DNA of 64,000 nt from positions 496,001-560,000 of the forward strand of contig NZ_FTOB01000003.1 of NCBI RefSeq assembly GCF_900156625.1, read 5' to 3'. How positions within the stretch are numbered: the stretch's first letter is position 1; each line of letters opens with the position of its first letter. The stretch comes from Zobellia uliginosa. GTDB taxonomy: Bacteria; Bacteroidota; Bacteroidia; Flavobacteriales; Flavobacteriaceae. Below are positions 1-8,927 of the stretch, piece by piece. Below the pieces are notes generated by a model that worked only from the letters and a program-made list of their open reading frames with translations, had not been told where the DNA came from and ran no database searches. A program made the translations under genes and the position numbers.

Positions 1-1
1 T

Positions 2-274
2 TCAAAGGCAGGTATGATCGGTTTTACCAAATCCGTTGCTTTGGAGTTGGGCTCAAGAAATATTAGGTGCAATGCCATAGCGCCAGGTTTTATAGAAACC
101 GAAATGACCGCTAAGCTCGATGAAAAAGTAGTTCAGGGCTGGCGAGAAGGTATTCCGCTTAAAAGGGGCGGTTCTCCTGAAGATATTGCAAATGCCTGTC
201 TATTTTTTGCTTCAGACCTATCGGCATATGTTACGGGCCAGGTGCTGAACGTAGATGGTGGCATGCTGACATAG
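2..274 (+). CDS. fabG: 3-oxoacyl-ACP reductase-like SDR, C-terminal part (5' end outside window)
   Basis: This is the C-terminal 90 residues of a short-chain dehydrogenase/reductase, most like FabG, which reduces 3-oxoacyl-ACP with NADPH in fatty-acid synthesis. The frame is open from base 2, so the gene starts outside the window. The first residues read S-K-A-G-M, which is the end of the YxxxK active-site motif. They are followed by the conserved [13 protein letters not shown] loop and the C-terminal [17 protein letters not shown] segment seen in FabG proteins. Other SDR enzymes share these features, so the exact substrate is not certain. The next gene follows after about 65 bases on the same strand. 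Confidence 0.8.
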   Translation, partial: SKAGMIGFTKSVALELGSRNIRCNAIAPGFIETEMTAKLDEKVVQGWREGIPLKRGGSPEDIANACLFFASDLSAYVTGQVLNVDGGMLT

Positions 275-338
275 CTTATATGGTCCGGAGAGGCATCAAT
301 GCCCCTCCGGACATTTGGCTTTAAAAGAAACTTCTTTA

Positions 339-2369
339 ATGGATACCCAGACGATTCTCTTTATGATCTTGGCCGCAATTGTTTCGCTGGCGCTGGTGTT
401 ATTTCAATATTTCTACAAAAATAAAGGTGGCGGAAAGCTTATAATAGCTTTGTCGTTTTTGCGTTTCATAGCTTTTTTTGGGTGCTTTTTATTACTTATA
501 AATCCCAAGTTCACCCAAAATACCTATGCTATAGAGAAAGTAGACCTTGTAGTTTTGGTCGATAACTCTTCTTCAATGGCTTCCTCAAAGGAAACCGTGA
601 ATACTATTCTTGAAGCTATTGATGGCAATCAAGCCTTGGCCGAGAAGTTCAATATAGAAAAATACAGGTTCGACAGTAGATTGGGGGCTTTCGATAGTCT
701 GGGTTTAGATGGGCAAAATACCAATATCTCTGGAGGGTTAAAAGGGCTACAGGAGATATATGCATCAAAAAAGGCCGCGGTAGTGTTGCTTTCGGACGGA
801 AACCAGACCCTAGGCCAAGATTATGGCTTCTACGGGCAAAATACTGCTCTTCTCGTATATCCTGTCGCTATCGGCGATACCACAAAGTATGAGGATGTGT
901 CCCTTACCCAGGTAAACGTCAATCGCTATGCGTTTTTAAAGAACAAGTATCCCATTGAGATTTATGTGTCGTATTTCGGGAAGGATGAAATAACGGTCCC
1001 GGTTACGGTTTCTGAGGGAGGAAAAAGGGTTTTTAGGGAAAATATTACCCTTTCGGGGACAAAGAACAGTGCGGTGGTCAAAACCCTTCTCGACGCAAAT
1101 TCGGTCGGGGTAAAGAATCTTCAGTTAAGTGTGGGGAGCTTGGGGAATGAAAGGAATTTGGCCAACAACAAAAGGGAAACGGTCGTAGAGGTCATCGATG
1201 AGAAAACCAAGGTGGCCATTGTGTCTAGTTTGATGCATCCGGATATAGGAACACTGAAAAAATCCATTGAGAGCAACGGGCAACGTAATGTGGTCATTAA
1301 AAAACCTACGGACTCCATGAATTCGTGGGACGATGTAGATCTTTTTATCCTGTATCAGCCCAATGCCTCGTTTAAATCGGTATTTGAATACACCGAGAAG
1401 AAACGGGCGAGTAGACTGTTGGTTACCGGGCCACAGACTGATTTCAATTTCCTCAACCGCGTACAAAAGAGTTTTACAAAAAACAGTTATAATCAAGAGG
1501 AAGAGGTGTTTGCCGTACTTAACCCGGCATTCGCCTTGTTCGGTAGTGGTGGTTTTTCCTTGACCGATTTTCCGCCGCTTAAAAGTAGTTTGGGCGATGT
1601 TGTCTTGCACGGGAAAAACGATGTGTTGTTGACCCAGCGTATCAGGGGGATAGACACCGACCAACCCTTATTGGCTTTCTTTGAAACCGAACAGGCCCAG
1701 CGAGAGGCCGTGTTTTTCGGGGAGCATATATGGAAGTGGAGAATGCAGACCTTTAGGAATGATCGTAATTTTAAGAATTTCGATGATTTTATGGGGCTGG
1801 TGATACGGTATTTGGCCACCCAAAAATCAAGGGAAAGACTGACCTTGCTCTATGAAAACGTATATGAAAATGCCAGTGGAGCCAAGGTAGAGGCAACATA
1901 TTTTGACAAGGCCTTTACTTTCGATGCAAACGCCCAATTGAACCTACGGTTAAAAAATAGCGATACGGGCCAAACCCTTTCTGTACCCATGCTTTTAAAA
2001 GGAATCTACTACGAGGCCGATTTGAGCAACTTAGATGCCGGAAAGTACAGTTTTACGGTTACCGTGGCCAACGAGAACATCTCTAAATCAGGTACCTTTA
2101 CGGTGCTTGATTTTGATGTGGAGAAACAGTTCGTGGCTACTAACGATGAAAAACTCGCCCGTTTGGCAAAAAATACCGGTGCCCGACTTTTTTACCCAAG
2201 TCAGACCGATGATTTGCTAGGTCAACTCACTACCGATGACCGCTATTTACCAATGCAGAAAAACGAACAAAATGTCGTATCTTTGATAGATTACGAGGTG
2301 CTCTTGGCCATTATTGTTTTAGCCTTGACGGCCGATTGGTTTATAAGGAAATATAATGGATTAATTTAA
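339..2369 (+). CDS. Membrane-anchored von Willebrand factor A domain protein
   Basis: This is a protein of about 676 residues. Two hydrophobic helices near the N-terminus (about residues 5-24 and 34-55) are followed by a VWA domain. Its metal-site motif DNSSSM lies near residue 75 and is preceded by the hydrophobic strand VDLVVLV. The middle contains a Rossmann-like stretch resembling the glutamine-amidotransferase-like part of BatA-related Bacteroidota proteins. A final transmembrane helix lies at about residues 650-668. I chose the ATG at 339 because the only earlier start is a TTG at 315. VWA proteins of this type usually mediate protein contacts at the membrane, but no specific role can be read here. 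The prohibitin gene follows after 10 bases, so the two are probably cotranscribed. Confidence 0.8.
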   Translation: MDTQTILFMILAAIVSLALVLFQYFYKNKGGGKLIIALSFLRFIAFFGCFLLLINPKFTQNTYAIEKVDLVVLVDNSSSMASSKETVNTILEAIDGNQALAEKFNIEKYRFDSRLGAFDSLGLDGQNTNISGGLKGLQEIYASKKAAVVLLSDGNQTLGQDYGFYGQNTALLVYPVAIGDTTKYEDVSLTQVNVNRYAFLKNKYPIEIYVSYFGKDEITVPVTVSEGGKRVFRENITLSGTKNSAVVKTLLDANSVGVKNLQLSVGSLGNERNLANNKRETVVEVIDEKTKVAIVSSLMHPDIGTLKKSIESNGQRNVVIKKPTDSMNSWDDVDLFILYQPNASFKSVFEYTEKKRASRLLVTGPQTDFNFLNRVQKSFTKNSYNQEEEVFAVLNPAFALFGSGGFSLTDFPPLKSSLGDVVLHGKNDVLLTQRIRGIDTDQPLLAFFETEQAQREAVFFGEHIWKWRMQTFRNDRNFKNFDDFMGLVIRYLATQKSRERLTLLYENVYENASGAKVEATYFDKAFTFDANAQLNLRLKNSDTGQTLSVPMLLKGIYYEADLSNLDAGKYSFTVTVANENISKSGTFTVLDFDVEKQFVATNDEKLARLAKNTGARLFYPSQTDDLLGQLTTDDRYLPMQKNEQNVVSLIDYEVLLAIIVLALTADWFIRKYNGLI

Positions 2370-2379
2370 TTATACATAA

Positions 2380-3192
2380 ATGGACAAGTTACCAAAAGTT
2401 GCATTACCGGCGATTTTCGCTTTTATTCTTATTATTATATTATTATCAAAATCGGCGGTCACCATTGGGTCCGGTCAGGCAGGTGTGCTTTATAAGACTT
2501 TTGGAGGTGGTGTCGTGACCGATGAACCTCCCTTGGGAGAGGGGTTTCATGTTGTAGCGCCGTGGAACAAGGTTTTTATTTATGAAGTACGGCAACAAGA
2601 GGTTCTTGAACAAATGAATGTATTGTCAAGCAATGGATTGGATATCAAACTAGAAGCATCTGCGTGGTTTGAACCTATACGGAGTGATTTGGGAAAATTG
2701 CACCAAGAAAAAGGAGAGGCTTATGTGCAAAGGGTTTTGTTGCCAACCATTAGGTCGGCCGCCCGTTCCGTGGTAGGGCGTTATACTCCCGAGCAATTGT
2801 ATTCAAGTAAGAGGGATGCCATTCAGCAAGAGATTTTTGACGAGACCGAAAAAATTGTCTCGGGGCAATATATTCAGTTGAACGAAATTTTGGTTAGGGA
2901 CGTTACTTTGCCACCAACGATCAAAGACGCCATTGAGCGTAAGTTAAAACAAGAGCAAGAGTCCTTGGAATATGAGTTTAGGTTGGTTACGGCTAAGAAG
3001 GAAGCGGAAAAAGTAACCATTGAAGCCCAAGGTAAGGCAGATGCCAACCGCATTCTAAGTGCTTCTTTGAATGATCAGATTTTGAAGGATAAAGGAATCG
3101 ATGCTACGCTGAAATTATCGCAATCGGCAAATACAAAGGTGGTAATCGTAGGGGGTAGTGATGGTCTTCCCTTGATTTTAGGCAATAACTAA
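2380..3192 (+). CDS. Prohibitin family (SPFH/Band 7) membrane protein
   Basis: This 270-residue protein has one N-terminal membrane helix (about residues 9-27). An SPFH/Band 7 domain follows, beginning with GSGQAGVLYKTFGG and including the prohibitin-like segment PPLGEGFHVVAPW. A long charged helix at about residues 185-235 (KLKQEQESLEYEFRLVTAKK) is typical of prohibitin coiled coils. Prohibitins form ring-like membrane scaffolds, often with FtsH-type proteases, and that role is inferred by family here. The gene is tightly linked to the upstream VWA membrane protein, which suggests a membrane-organising unit. The length is normal and nothing is missing. Confidence 0.9.
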   Translation: MDKLPKVALPAIFAFILIIILLSKSAVTIGSGQAGVLYKTFGGGVVTDEPPLGEGFHVVAPWNKVFIYEVRQQEVLEQMNVLSSNGLDIKLEASAWFEPIRSDLGKLHQEKGEAYVQRVLLPTIRSAARSVVGRYTPEQLYSSKRDAIQQEIFDETEKIVSGQYIQLNEILVRDVTLPPTIKDAIERKLKQEQESLEYEFRLVTAKKEAEKVTIEAQGKADANRILSASLNDQILKDKGIDATLKLSQSANTKVVIVGGSDGLPLILGNN

Positions 3193-3206
3193 TACACGGA
3201 GTTAAT

Positions 3207-3214
3207 TATTTTTG
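3207..3214 (+). promoter_or_regulatory. Candidate -7 box of the his operon
   Basis: TATTTTTG matches the Bacteroidota -7 consensus TAnnTTTG. It lies about 65 bases ahead of the his leader peptide. No TTG is present 17-23 bases upstream, so only half of the promoter is supported. Confidence 0.4.
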
Positions 3215-3271
3215 TTTCATTTCAAACTTTTGTTTTGTGAAATGGAAAATACCTTTTACTTTTACCGCGTA

Positions 3272-3325
3272 ATGAAAAATAGAAATACACATCATCATTT
3301 TTACACTGGCTCTCAGGCGAGGTAA
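3272..3325 (+). CDS. hisL: Histidine operon leader peptide (attenuation)
   Basis: A 17-codon open frame reads M-K-N-R-N-T-H-H-H-F-Y-T-G-S-Q-A-R and then TAA. It has three consecutive CAT (His) codons. It lies between the prohibitin stop and hisG, about 30 bases ahead of a strong intrinsic terminator and 104 bases ahead of hisG. This is the classic layout of transcription attenuation. When charged tRNA-His is scarce the ribosome stalls at the His codons and the downstream terminator does not form. The His run and the terminator are seen in the sequence and the regulation is inferred. Three His codons are fewer than the seven of the enterobacterial leader. I found no long antiterminator pairing, only a possible 4-base GCTC/GAGC contact between the leader end and the terminator arm. 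Confidence 0.75.
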   Translation: MKNRNTHHHFYTGSQAR

Positions 3326-3353
3326 AGATGTATTGTAGTATTACAAAATATTA

Positions 3354-3389
3354 AAAACCCGTTTGAGCAATCAAGCGGGTTTTATTTTT
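3354..3389 (+). terminator. Attenuator terminator of the his operon
   Basis: The perfect hairpin AAAACCCGTTTGA-GCAA-TCAAGCGGGTTTT (one T.G wobble, GNRA-type GCAA loop) spans 3354-3383. It is followed by ATTTTT. It sits between the His-rich leader peptide and hisG, so it would stop transcription before the operon unless relieved. Confidence 0.85.
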
Positions 3390-3428
3390 AGAACTCTTTT
3401 GGTCGCTTAAACCTAACAAAAGAAGAAA

Positions 3429-4286
3429 ATGACAAAAATTAGAATTGCTATTCAGAAATCGGGTCGGTTGAACGAAGATTCCCTGCAGATTTTAAAAAAT
3501 TGCGGTGTATCTATCGATAATGGTAAAGACCAGTTAAAGGCCTCGGCAAGAAATTTTCCGCTAGAAGCATTTTACCTTCGTAATGGTGATATTCCCCAAT
3601 ATTTAAGAGATGGGGTAGTAGATATTGCTATTATTGGCGAGAACGTACTTATTGAAAAGGGCGAGGATATAGGAATAGCCGAAAAACTTGGTTTTTCAAA
3701 ATGTAAGGTGTCCTTGGCGGTACCCAAATCCGTTAAATACAAATCGGTTCAAGATTTTGAAGGTAAGCGTATTGCGACTTCCTACCCCAATACGGTCAAA
3801 AAGTATTTGAAGGAAAAAGGGGTAAATGCCGATTTGCACATTATTAACGGTTCTGTGGAGATTGCGCCTAACATCGGCCTTGCCGATGGTATCTGTGATA
3901 TTGTTTCCAGTGGAAGTACGCTTTTTAAAAACAATTTAAAAGAAGTTGAAGTGATGTTGACGAGCGAAGCCGTTTTGGCGGTTTCCCCGAAAATATCGGA
4001 AGAAAGAAAAGAGATCTTAAGGAAACTTCAGTTTCGTATCAAGTCGGTTCTTCAGGCACGTCAATCGAAATATGTGCTTTTGAACGCTCCTAACGACAAG
4101 TTGGAAAAGGTATTGCAGCTCTTGCCGGGGATGCGTAGCCCTACCGTTTTGCCCTTGGCGGAAGAAGGGTGGAGTTCGGTTCATACGGTAATCAACAAAG
4201 ATAAGTTCTGGGATGTGATCGATGAGCTGAAGCAGGCCGGGGCAGAGGGTATTTTGGTTTGCCCGATCGAAAAGATGGTGCTTTAA
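3429..4286 (+). CDS. hisG: ATP phosphoribosyltransferase (long form)
   Basis: HisG catalyses the first step of histidine synthesis, joining PRPP and ATP to give phosphoribosyl-ATP. At 285 residues it is the long homohexameric form. The N-terminus reads IRIAIQKSGRLNEDS, and the phosphoribosyl-binding segment is DGICDIVSSGSTL (about residues 150-162). The C-terminal ~75 residues form the ACT-like HisG_C regulatory domain, usually the site of histidine feedback inhibition. No HisZ partner is needed for this form and none is present. It is the first structural gene after the leader/terminator and heads the operon. A GNAT gene begins 11 bases downstream. Confidence 0.97.
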   Translation: MTKIRIAIQKSGRLNEDSLQILKNCGVSIDNGKDQLKASARNFPLEAFYLRNGDIPQYLRDGVVDIAIIGENVLIEKGEDIGIAEKLGFSKCKVSLAVPKSVKYKSVQDFEGKRIATSYPNTVKKYLKEKGVNADLHIINGSVEIAPNIGLADGICDIVSSGSTLFKNNLKEVEVMLTSEAVLAVSPKISEERKEILRKLQFRIKSVLQARQSKYVLLNAPNDKLEKVLQLLPGMRSPTVLPLAEEGWSSVHTVINKDKFWDVIDELKQAGAEGILVCPIEKMVL

Positions 4287-4297
4287 CCGATTCAAGG

Positions 4298-4732
4298 ATG
4301 GGCGATTTAAAACTAGGGTTGATTCCCTATGATAAAATGGAATCGATTCTACCCTTGATCTATAAACTGAATCAGGGGAAGTTTTCCGTAGAAGTGTTGA
4401 AAAGCCGTTTGCAGCCTATGTTGACCATGGGCGGCTATGAGTGTCTAGGGGTCTATGACCGTGATAAACTGATTGCTTGCTGTGGTATTTGGCTTTTGCA
4501 AAAGCTATACAAGGGAAAGCATATTGAACTTGATAATGTGTTCGTTGAAGAAGGGTACCGTAGTAGGGGAGTTGGGGCACTAATGATGAATTGGCTTGCC
4601 GAGTATGGAAAAAGTATAGATTGTGCCAGTTTGGAACTCAATTGCTATTTAGAAAATGAAAAGGGACTCAAGTTTTGGCAGCGCCATGGTTTTGAAGCCC
4701 TAGGATACCATATGATCAAGAATTTAGATTAA
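4298..4732 (+). CDS. GNAT family N-acetyltransferase inside the his operon
   Basis: This protein of about 144 residues has the GNAT fold. The acetyl-CoA pyrophosphate loop is EEGYRSRGVGALMM (about residues 86-99, an R-x-x-G-x-G/A type), preceded by the strand HIELDNVFVE. The C-terminal segment GLKFWQRHGFEALGYHMIK is typical of the family. The ATG at 4298 is preferred because the frame extends into hisG only through a GTG. The gene sits 11 bases after hisG and 5 bases before hisD, so it must be cotranscribed with them. It is not a known histidine enzyme, and its substrate cannot be read from sequence. An amino-acid or intermediate acetylase is only a guess. Confidence 0.85.
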   Translation: MGDLKLGLIPYDKMESILPLIYKLNQGKFSVEVLKSRLQPMLTMGGYECLGVYDRDKLIACCGIWLLQKLYKGKHIELDNVFVEEGYRSRGVGALMMNWLAEYGKSIDCASLELNCYLENEKGLKFWQRHGFEALGYHMIKNLD

Positions 4733-4737
4733 GAAAA

Positions 4738-6027
4738 ATGAAAAAGATTTATAGTCCTGACAGGTCGGAGTGGAACCGTATATTGGAGCGCCCGACCCAG
4801 ACCGTAGCCGATATAGAACAGACCGTAGAGGCTATTTTTAAGGAAGTAAGGGCGAATGGCGATGCCACTTTAAGGAAATACACCGAAAAGTTCGATGGTG
4901 TGGTACTCGAAAATATCGTGGTTTCGAAAGAGGAAATAGCAGCGGCCAACACCTTGGTTTCCGAAGATTTAAAATCGGCCATCCAGCTGGCCAAAAAAAA
5001 TATAGAGGTATTCCATAGGGCCCAAAAAACTCAACGGGTGAGCGTAGAAACCGCCAATGGGGTACAGTGCTGGCAAGAAAAGAGGCCTATTCAAAAGGTA
5101 GGGCTTTATATTCCCGGGGGTACGGCGCCTTTGTTTTCAACAATTCTAATGCTTGCCGTACCAGCTACGATTGCGGGTTGTGAAGAATTGATTCTGTGTT
5201 CGCCCCCGAACAAAGAAGGGAAGATCAATCCTGCGATTCTCTATACGGCCAATTTATGTGGGGTGACGAAAATATTCAAGTCAGGGGGCATACAGGCGAT
5301 TGCTTCCATGACCTTCGGTACGGAAAGCATTCCGCAGGTATATAAAATTTTTGGCCCGGGTAATCAATTCGTTACCGTGGCCAAGCAAATTGCTACCAAG
5401 CATGGGATTTCGATAGACATGCCGGCCGGGCCCAGTGAATTGTTGGTACTTGCCGATGATTCGGCCAAGGCCGCTTTTGTGGCTTCCGATTTATTGAGTC
5501 AGGCAGAGCATGGCGTGGACAGTCAGGTTATTTTGGTTTCCACTTCAAAAGATATGATCGATGCAGTTGAAAAGGAGGTTGAAAAACAACTTCAGAAGCT
5601 GCCGAGAAAAGAGATTGCCGAAAAGGCCATTGCCAATAGTAAGTTGATCTATGTGGAGGATGACCGAACGGCAAATGATTTGATCAATACCTATGGGCCA
5701 GAACATTACATCGTTTGTGTGGAAAACGAAGGTTTCTTTGTGGACAACATTAAGAATGCGGGTTCTGTCTTCATAGGAAATTATACACCGGAAAGTGCTG
5801 GTGATTACGCTTCGGGAACCAATCATACCTTGCCCACCAACGGCTATGCCAAGCAGTATAGTGGTGTGAATTTAGATAGTTTTATGAAGAGTATGACTTT
5901 TCAGAAAATCAGTGAGGCCGGAATTAAGGAAATTGGTGCCGCAATAGAGATTATGGCCGAGGCCGAAGGACTTCAGGCGCACAAAAATGCGGTTACTTTA
6001 CGACTTAATAGCTTGAACAATGAATAA
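4738..6027 (+). CDS. hisD: Histidinol dehydrogenase
   Basis: HisD oxidises histidinol to histidine in two NAD-dependent steps, the last two of the pathway. The 429-residue protein has normal length. Zinc-ligand segments are present: LLSQAEHGVDSQ (Gln and His), GDYASGTNH (Asp) and the C-terminal LQAHKNAV (His). The catalytic Glu-His pair is in YGPEHYIV. The nucleotide-binding GGTAPLF and PAGPSELLVLADD segments are also typical. The end overlaps the hisC start by 8 bases, which indicates translational coupling. Confidence 0.97.
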   Translation: MKKIYSPDRSEWNRILERPTQTVADIEQTVEAIFKEVRANGDATLRKYTEKFDGVVLENIVVSKEEIAAANTLVSEDLKSAIQLAKKNIEVFHRAQKTQRVSVETANGVQCWQEKRPIQKVGLYIPGGTAPLFSTILMLAVPATIAGCEELILCSPPNKEGKINPAILYTANLCGVTKIFKSGGIQAIASMTFGTESIPQVYKIFGPGNQFVTVAKQIATKHGISIDMPAGPSELLVLADDSAKAAFVASDLLSQAEHGVDSQVILVSTSKDMIDAVEKEVEKQLQKLPRKEIAEKAIANSKLIYVEDDRTANDLINTYGPEHYIVCVENEGFFVDNIKNAGSVFIGNYTPESAGDYASGTNHTLPTNGYAKQYSGVNLDSFMKSMTFQKISEAGIKEIGAAIEIMAEAEGLQAHKNAVTLRLNSLNNE

Positions 6028-7069
6028 GGAGTTTAATATACAGAACTTGATAAGGGAGAATGTAAAAGGACTGAGTCCTTATAGTTCCGCCCGTGATGAA
6101 TATGTCTCCGATGGCTCTCGGATGGTGTTTTTAGACGCTAACGAGAACCCGTTCGAGAATGGGGTGAATCGCTATCCCGACCCCCAACAACGCGGATTAA
6201 AGTCCGTTTTGGCCGAACAAAAAGGGATTACTGCCGAGAACATCCTTTTGGGAAACGGGAGTGACGAAGTATTGGATTTGATATTCAGGACTTTCTGTGA
6301 GCCTAAAATTGACAATATTATTTCCTTGCCCCCAACGTATGGGATGTATCAAGTATTGGCAGGTATCAATACTGTCGAAAACCGCGAAGTTCTTTTGACG
6401 GAAGATTTTCAACCTGATGTAGAAGCTATTTTGCAAAGGGTAGATGAACATTCGAAGCTTTTGTTTTTATGTTCGCCGAACAACCCTACGGGGAATGTTT
6501 TTAGTGAGGAAAAGATTGTTCGCTTGTTGAACGCTTTCAAGGGGCTGGTGGTTATCGATGAAGCCTATATCGATTTTGCAAAGAGCGAAAGTTGGGTTTC
6601 CCGTTTAGGGGAGTTTCCCAATCTGGTCATTACCCAAACGCTTTCAAAAGCCTATGGAATGGCAGGTATCCGTTTAGGGATTTGTATCGCATCCAAGGAA
6701 ATAATAGCCGCGGTCAACAAAATAAAACCTCCCTATAACGTCAACGAACTCACACAGCAAAAAGCGCTGAAAAGGGTTCTTGATTTGGCTTCCGTAAAAA
6801 ACGAAGTAACCAATATACTAAATGAAAGGGAGCGATTACTTGAAGTCTTGCGTGAAGTGTCGTTTGTAGAAAAAATATATGCTTCCGATGCCAATTTTGT
6901 ACTGGCAAAAGTAGACGATGCCAATAAACGCTACAAGCAATTATTGGGAGAGGGCGTTGTGGTGCGCAACCGAACCACCCAACCGCTTTGCGAGAATACC
7001 TTGCGGTTTACGGTGGGTACGCCCGATGAGAACAAAAAATTAATAGAAGTGCTTAACAAGCTAACCTAA
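6020..7069 (+). CDS. hisC: Histidinol-phosphate aminotransferase
   Basis: HisC is a PLP-dependent enzyme that transfers an amino group from glutamate to imidazole-acetol phosphate. It has 349 residues and fold type I aminotransferase features: [15 protein letters not shown] near the start, the glycine-rich [12 protein letters not shown], the CSPNNPTGN motif, the PLP-contacting Asp in [10 protein letters not shown], the Schiff-base Lys in [14 protein letters not shown] and the phosphate-binding Arg near the C-terminal [10 protein letters not shown]. The start overlaps hisD by 8 bases, and hisB follows after 19 bases. Confidence 0.96.
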   Translation: MNKEFNIQNLIRENVKGLSPYSSARDEYVSDGSRMVFLDANENPFENGVNRYPDPQQRGLKSVLAEQKGITAENILLGNGSDEVLDLIFRTFCEPKIDNIISLPPTYGMYQVLAGINTVENREVLLTEDFQPDVEAILQRVDEHSKLLFLCSPNNPTGNVFSEEKIVRLLNAFKGLVVIDEAYIDFAKSESWVSRLGEFPNLVITQTLSKAYGMAGIRLGICIASKEIIAAVNKIKPPYNVNELTQQKALKRVLDLASVKNEVTNILNERERLLEVLREVSFVEKIYASDANFVLAKVDDANKRYKQLLGEGVVVRNRTTQPLCENTLRFTVGTPDENKKLIEVLNKLT

Positions 7070-7088
7070 AGATCAAGATAGTAATACC

Positions 7089-8225
7089 ATGGCCAAAAAA
7101 GTTTTATTTATAGATAGGGACGGTACCATAATTAAGGAGACCGTTGATGAACAGATCGATGCCTTCGAAAAGATGATTTTTTACCCTAAGGCATTTACCT
7201 TTTTAGGAAAAATAGCCAAGGAACTCGATTATGAATTGGTAATGATCACCAATCAAGATGGCTTGGGTACCGACGTCTTTCCCGAAGACACCTTTTGGCC
7301 TGTTCATAACTTTATATTGAAGTCTTTTGAAAACGAAGGTGTAGTTTTTGACAAGGTCTTTTTAGATCGCACGTTTCCGCATGAAAATGCAAACACTAGA
7401 AAGCCGGGTACCGGTTTGCTGACCGAGTATTTTTCAGAAGATTATGATCTAAGGAATTCTTTCGTTATCGGTGATCGGTTGACCGACATTGAATTGGCCA
7501 AAAATTTAGGGGCCAAGGGCATCTTTATTAATGATGATACCAATTTAGGAACGGGAGAGATCACGGTAAAACGAGATGAATTGAATTCTGTCATTGCCTT
7601 GGAAACCAATGATTGGGAGAAGATATATGAATTTTTGAAATTGGAAGCCCGGGTTTCCGAAACCCATAGAAAAACCAATGAGACCGATATATATATCCAT
7701 CTAAACCTTGATGGTACCGGTAAGAGCGACATCAAAACCGGATTGGCATTCTTTGACCATATGCTGGATCAATTGGCCCGTCATGGTCAAATGGACTTGG
7801 AAATCAAGGTAGATGGTGACCTTGAGGTCGATGAGCACCATACGATAGAAGATACGGCCATTGCCCTAGGAGAGGTTTTTCATACGGCCCTAGGTTCTAA
7901 AATGGGAATTGAGCGCTATGGTTTTTGTCTTCCTATGGATGATTGCTTGGCTCAGGTCGCCATAGATTTTGGTGGTCGTAACTGGCTGGTGTGGGATGCG
8001 GAGTTCAAACGTGAAATGGTGGGAGATATGCCTACCGAAATGTTCTATCACTTCTTTAAATCCTTTACCGATGGGGCTAAAGCGAATTTGAACGTGAAAG
8101 CGGAAGGAATAAATGAACATCATAAAATAGAAGCGATTTTTAAAGCTTTTGCCAAGGCCATTAAAATGGCGGTAAAACGTGATGTGGAAAAAATGGTGCT
8201 GCCTAGTACAAAGGGGGTTCTTTAA
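7089..8225 (+). CDS. hisB: Bifunctional histidinol-phosphatase / imidazoleglycerol-phosphate dehydratase
   Basis: This 378-residue two-domain protein carries pathway steps 6 and 8. The N-terminal HAD phosphatase domain (about residues 1-170) starts with the nucleophile motif [11 protein letters not shown] and has the MITNQDG and [17 protein letters not shown] motifs. The C-terminal dehydratase domain (from about 190) has the two metal-binding His clusters [11 protein letters not shown] and [13 protein letters not shown], plus [13 protein letters not shown]. The N-terminal domain lacks the CxH...C zinc loop seen in E. coli HisB. At the corresponding place it has [15 protein letters not shown], where His is kept but the Cys residues are absent. 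The product is otherwise the expected fused enzyme. Confidence 0.95.
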   Translation: MAKKVLFIDRDGTIIKETVDEQIDAFEKMIFYPKAFTFLGKIAKELDYELVMITNQDGLGTDVFPEDTFWPVHNFILKSFENEGVVFDKVFLDRTFPHENANTRKPGTGLLTEYFSEDYDLRNSFVIGDRLTDIELAKNLGAKGIFINDDTNLGTGEITVKRDELNSVIALETNDWEKIYEFLKLEARVSETHRKTNETDIYIHLNLDGTGKSDIKTGLAFFDHMLDQLARHGQMDLEIKVDGDLEVDEHHTIEDTAIALGEVFHTALGSKMGIERYGFCLPMDDCLAQVAIDFGGRNWLVWDAEFKREMVGDMPTEMFYHFFKSFTDGAKANLNVKAEGINEHHKIEAIFKAFAKAIKMAVKRDVEKMVLPSTKGVL

Positions 8226-8229
8226 AATG

Positions 8230-8296
8230 GGTAGTGGGTATAAAGTATTAAGTTTTTTAATATTCGCTTTGTACTCATTACTTGACATTCAATACG
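8230..8296. repeat. Inverted heptad array (locus A) between hisB and hisH
   Basis: The hisB-hisH gap is filled by a 7-base periodic pattern. On the left, RGTA-type tetramers begin at 8230, 8237, 8244 and 8251 (GGTA, GGTA, AGTA, AGTT), each separated by three free bases. After a short AT centre the complement appears at 8265, 8272, 8279, 8286 and 8293 (CGCT, TACT, TACT, CATT, TACG). The right arm could fold back on the left arm. Similar arrays lie at 8886-9325 and 13752-13862. Confidence 0.7.
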
Positions 8297-8302
8297 AAAT
8301 AA

Positions 8303-8887
8303 ATGAAAATAGTAATCATAAATTACGGGGCAGGGAATATTCAGAGCATCAAATTCGCTATTCAGCGTTTGGGCTACGAGGCCGTTCTCAGCCACGATGT
8401 TGCAGAAATACAATCTGCCGATAAGATAATCTTTCCAGGAGTGGGCGAGGCCAGTAGTGCCATGGCCAAACTGCGGGCAAGTGGGTTGGACAAACTCATT
8501 CCCGATTTAAAGCAGCCTGTTTTGGGCATCTGTTTGGGAATGCAGCTCATGTGTCACTCGTCAGAAGAGGGGAATACCAAAGGATTGGGTATTTTTGATG
8601 TGGATGTTGTCAAGTTTTCGAATGCGGTGAAAGTACCACAAATAGGTTGGAATCAAATCGCCAATGTAAAATCGGGACTATTTAAAGACATCGAGGAGAA
8701 AGAACACATCTATTTGGTTCATAGTTTTTATGCCCCATTGTGTGATGAAACCATAGCGGAATCGGAGTATGGTATAAAATACAGCGCCGCATTGGCCAAA
8801 GACAATTTTTATGGCACCCAGTTCCATCCGGAAAAGAGCAGTAGCGTAGGAGAGAAGATTCTTAAGAATTTTATCTGTGGTATGTAG
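8303..8887 (+). CDS. hisH: Imidazole glycerol phosphate synthase, glutaminase subunit
   Basis: HisH hydrolyses glutamine and passes ammonia to HisF in the fifth histidine step. The 194-residue class I glutamine amidotransferase has the nucleophile Cys in GICLGMQLM (about residue 76) and the His-Glu pair in FYGTQFHPEKSS (about residues 173-177). The N-terminal KIVIINYGAGNIQSI is typical. The gene lies 77 bases after hisB, with a heptad repeat array between them. Its stop codon abuts another heptad array. Confidence 0.96.
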   Translation: MKIVIINYGAGNIQSIKFAIQRLGYEAVLSHDVAEIQSADKIIFPGVGEASSAMAKLRASGLDKLIPDLKQPVLGICLGMQLMCHSSEEGNTKGLGIFDVDVVKFSNAVKVPQIGWNQIANVKSGLFKDIEEKEHIYLVHSFYAPLCDETIAESEYGIKYSAALAKDNFYGTQFHPEKSSSVGEKILKNFICGM

Positions 8888-8917
8888 TAAATAGGGTGAA
8901 GAGCTTAGTTGTTAAAT
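8886..8917 (+). repeat. Left heptad array bordering the four-helix-bundle remnant
   Basis: Tetramers begin exactly every 7 bases at 8886 (AGTA), 8893 (AGGG), 8900 (AGAG), 8907 (AGTT) and 8914 (AAAT). The array starts within the hisH stop codon. It is in the opposite orientation to the array at 9294-9325, with the pseudogene between them. Confidence 0.6.
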
Positions 8918-8927
8918 TGTATCATAT

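Noticed and set aside
3219-3250. The near-palindrome TTTCATTTCA...TGAAATGGAAA as a terminator of the prohibitin gene.
   Set aside because: It is imperfect, lacks a U-tract and overlaps the likely his leader transcript start region. It may have a regulatory role, but nothing proves it.
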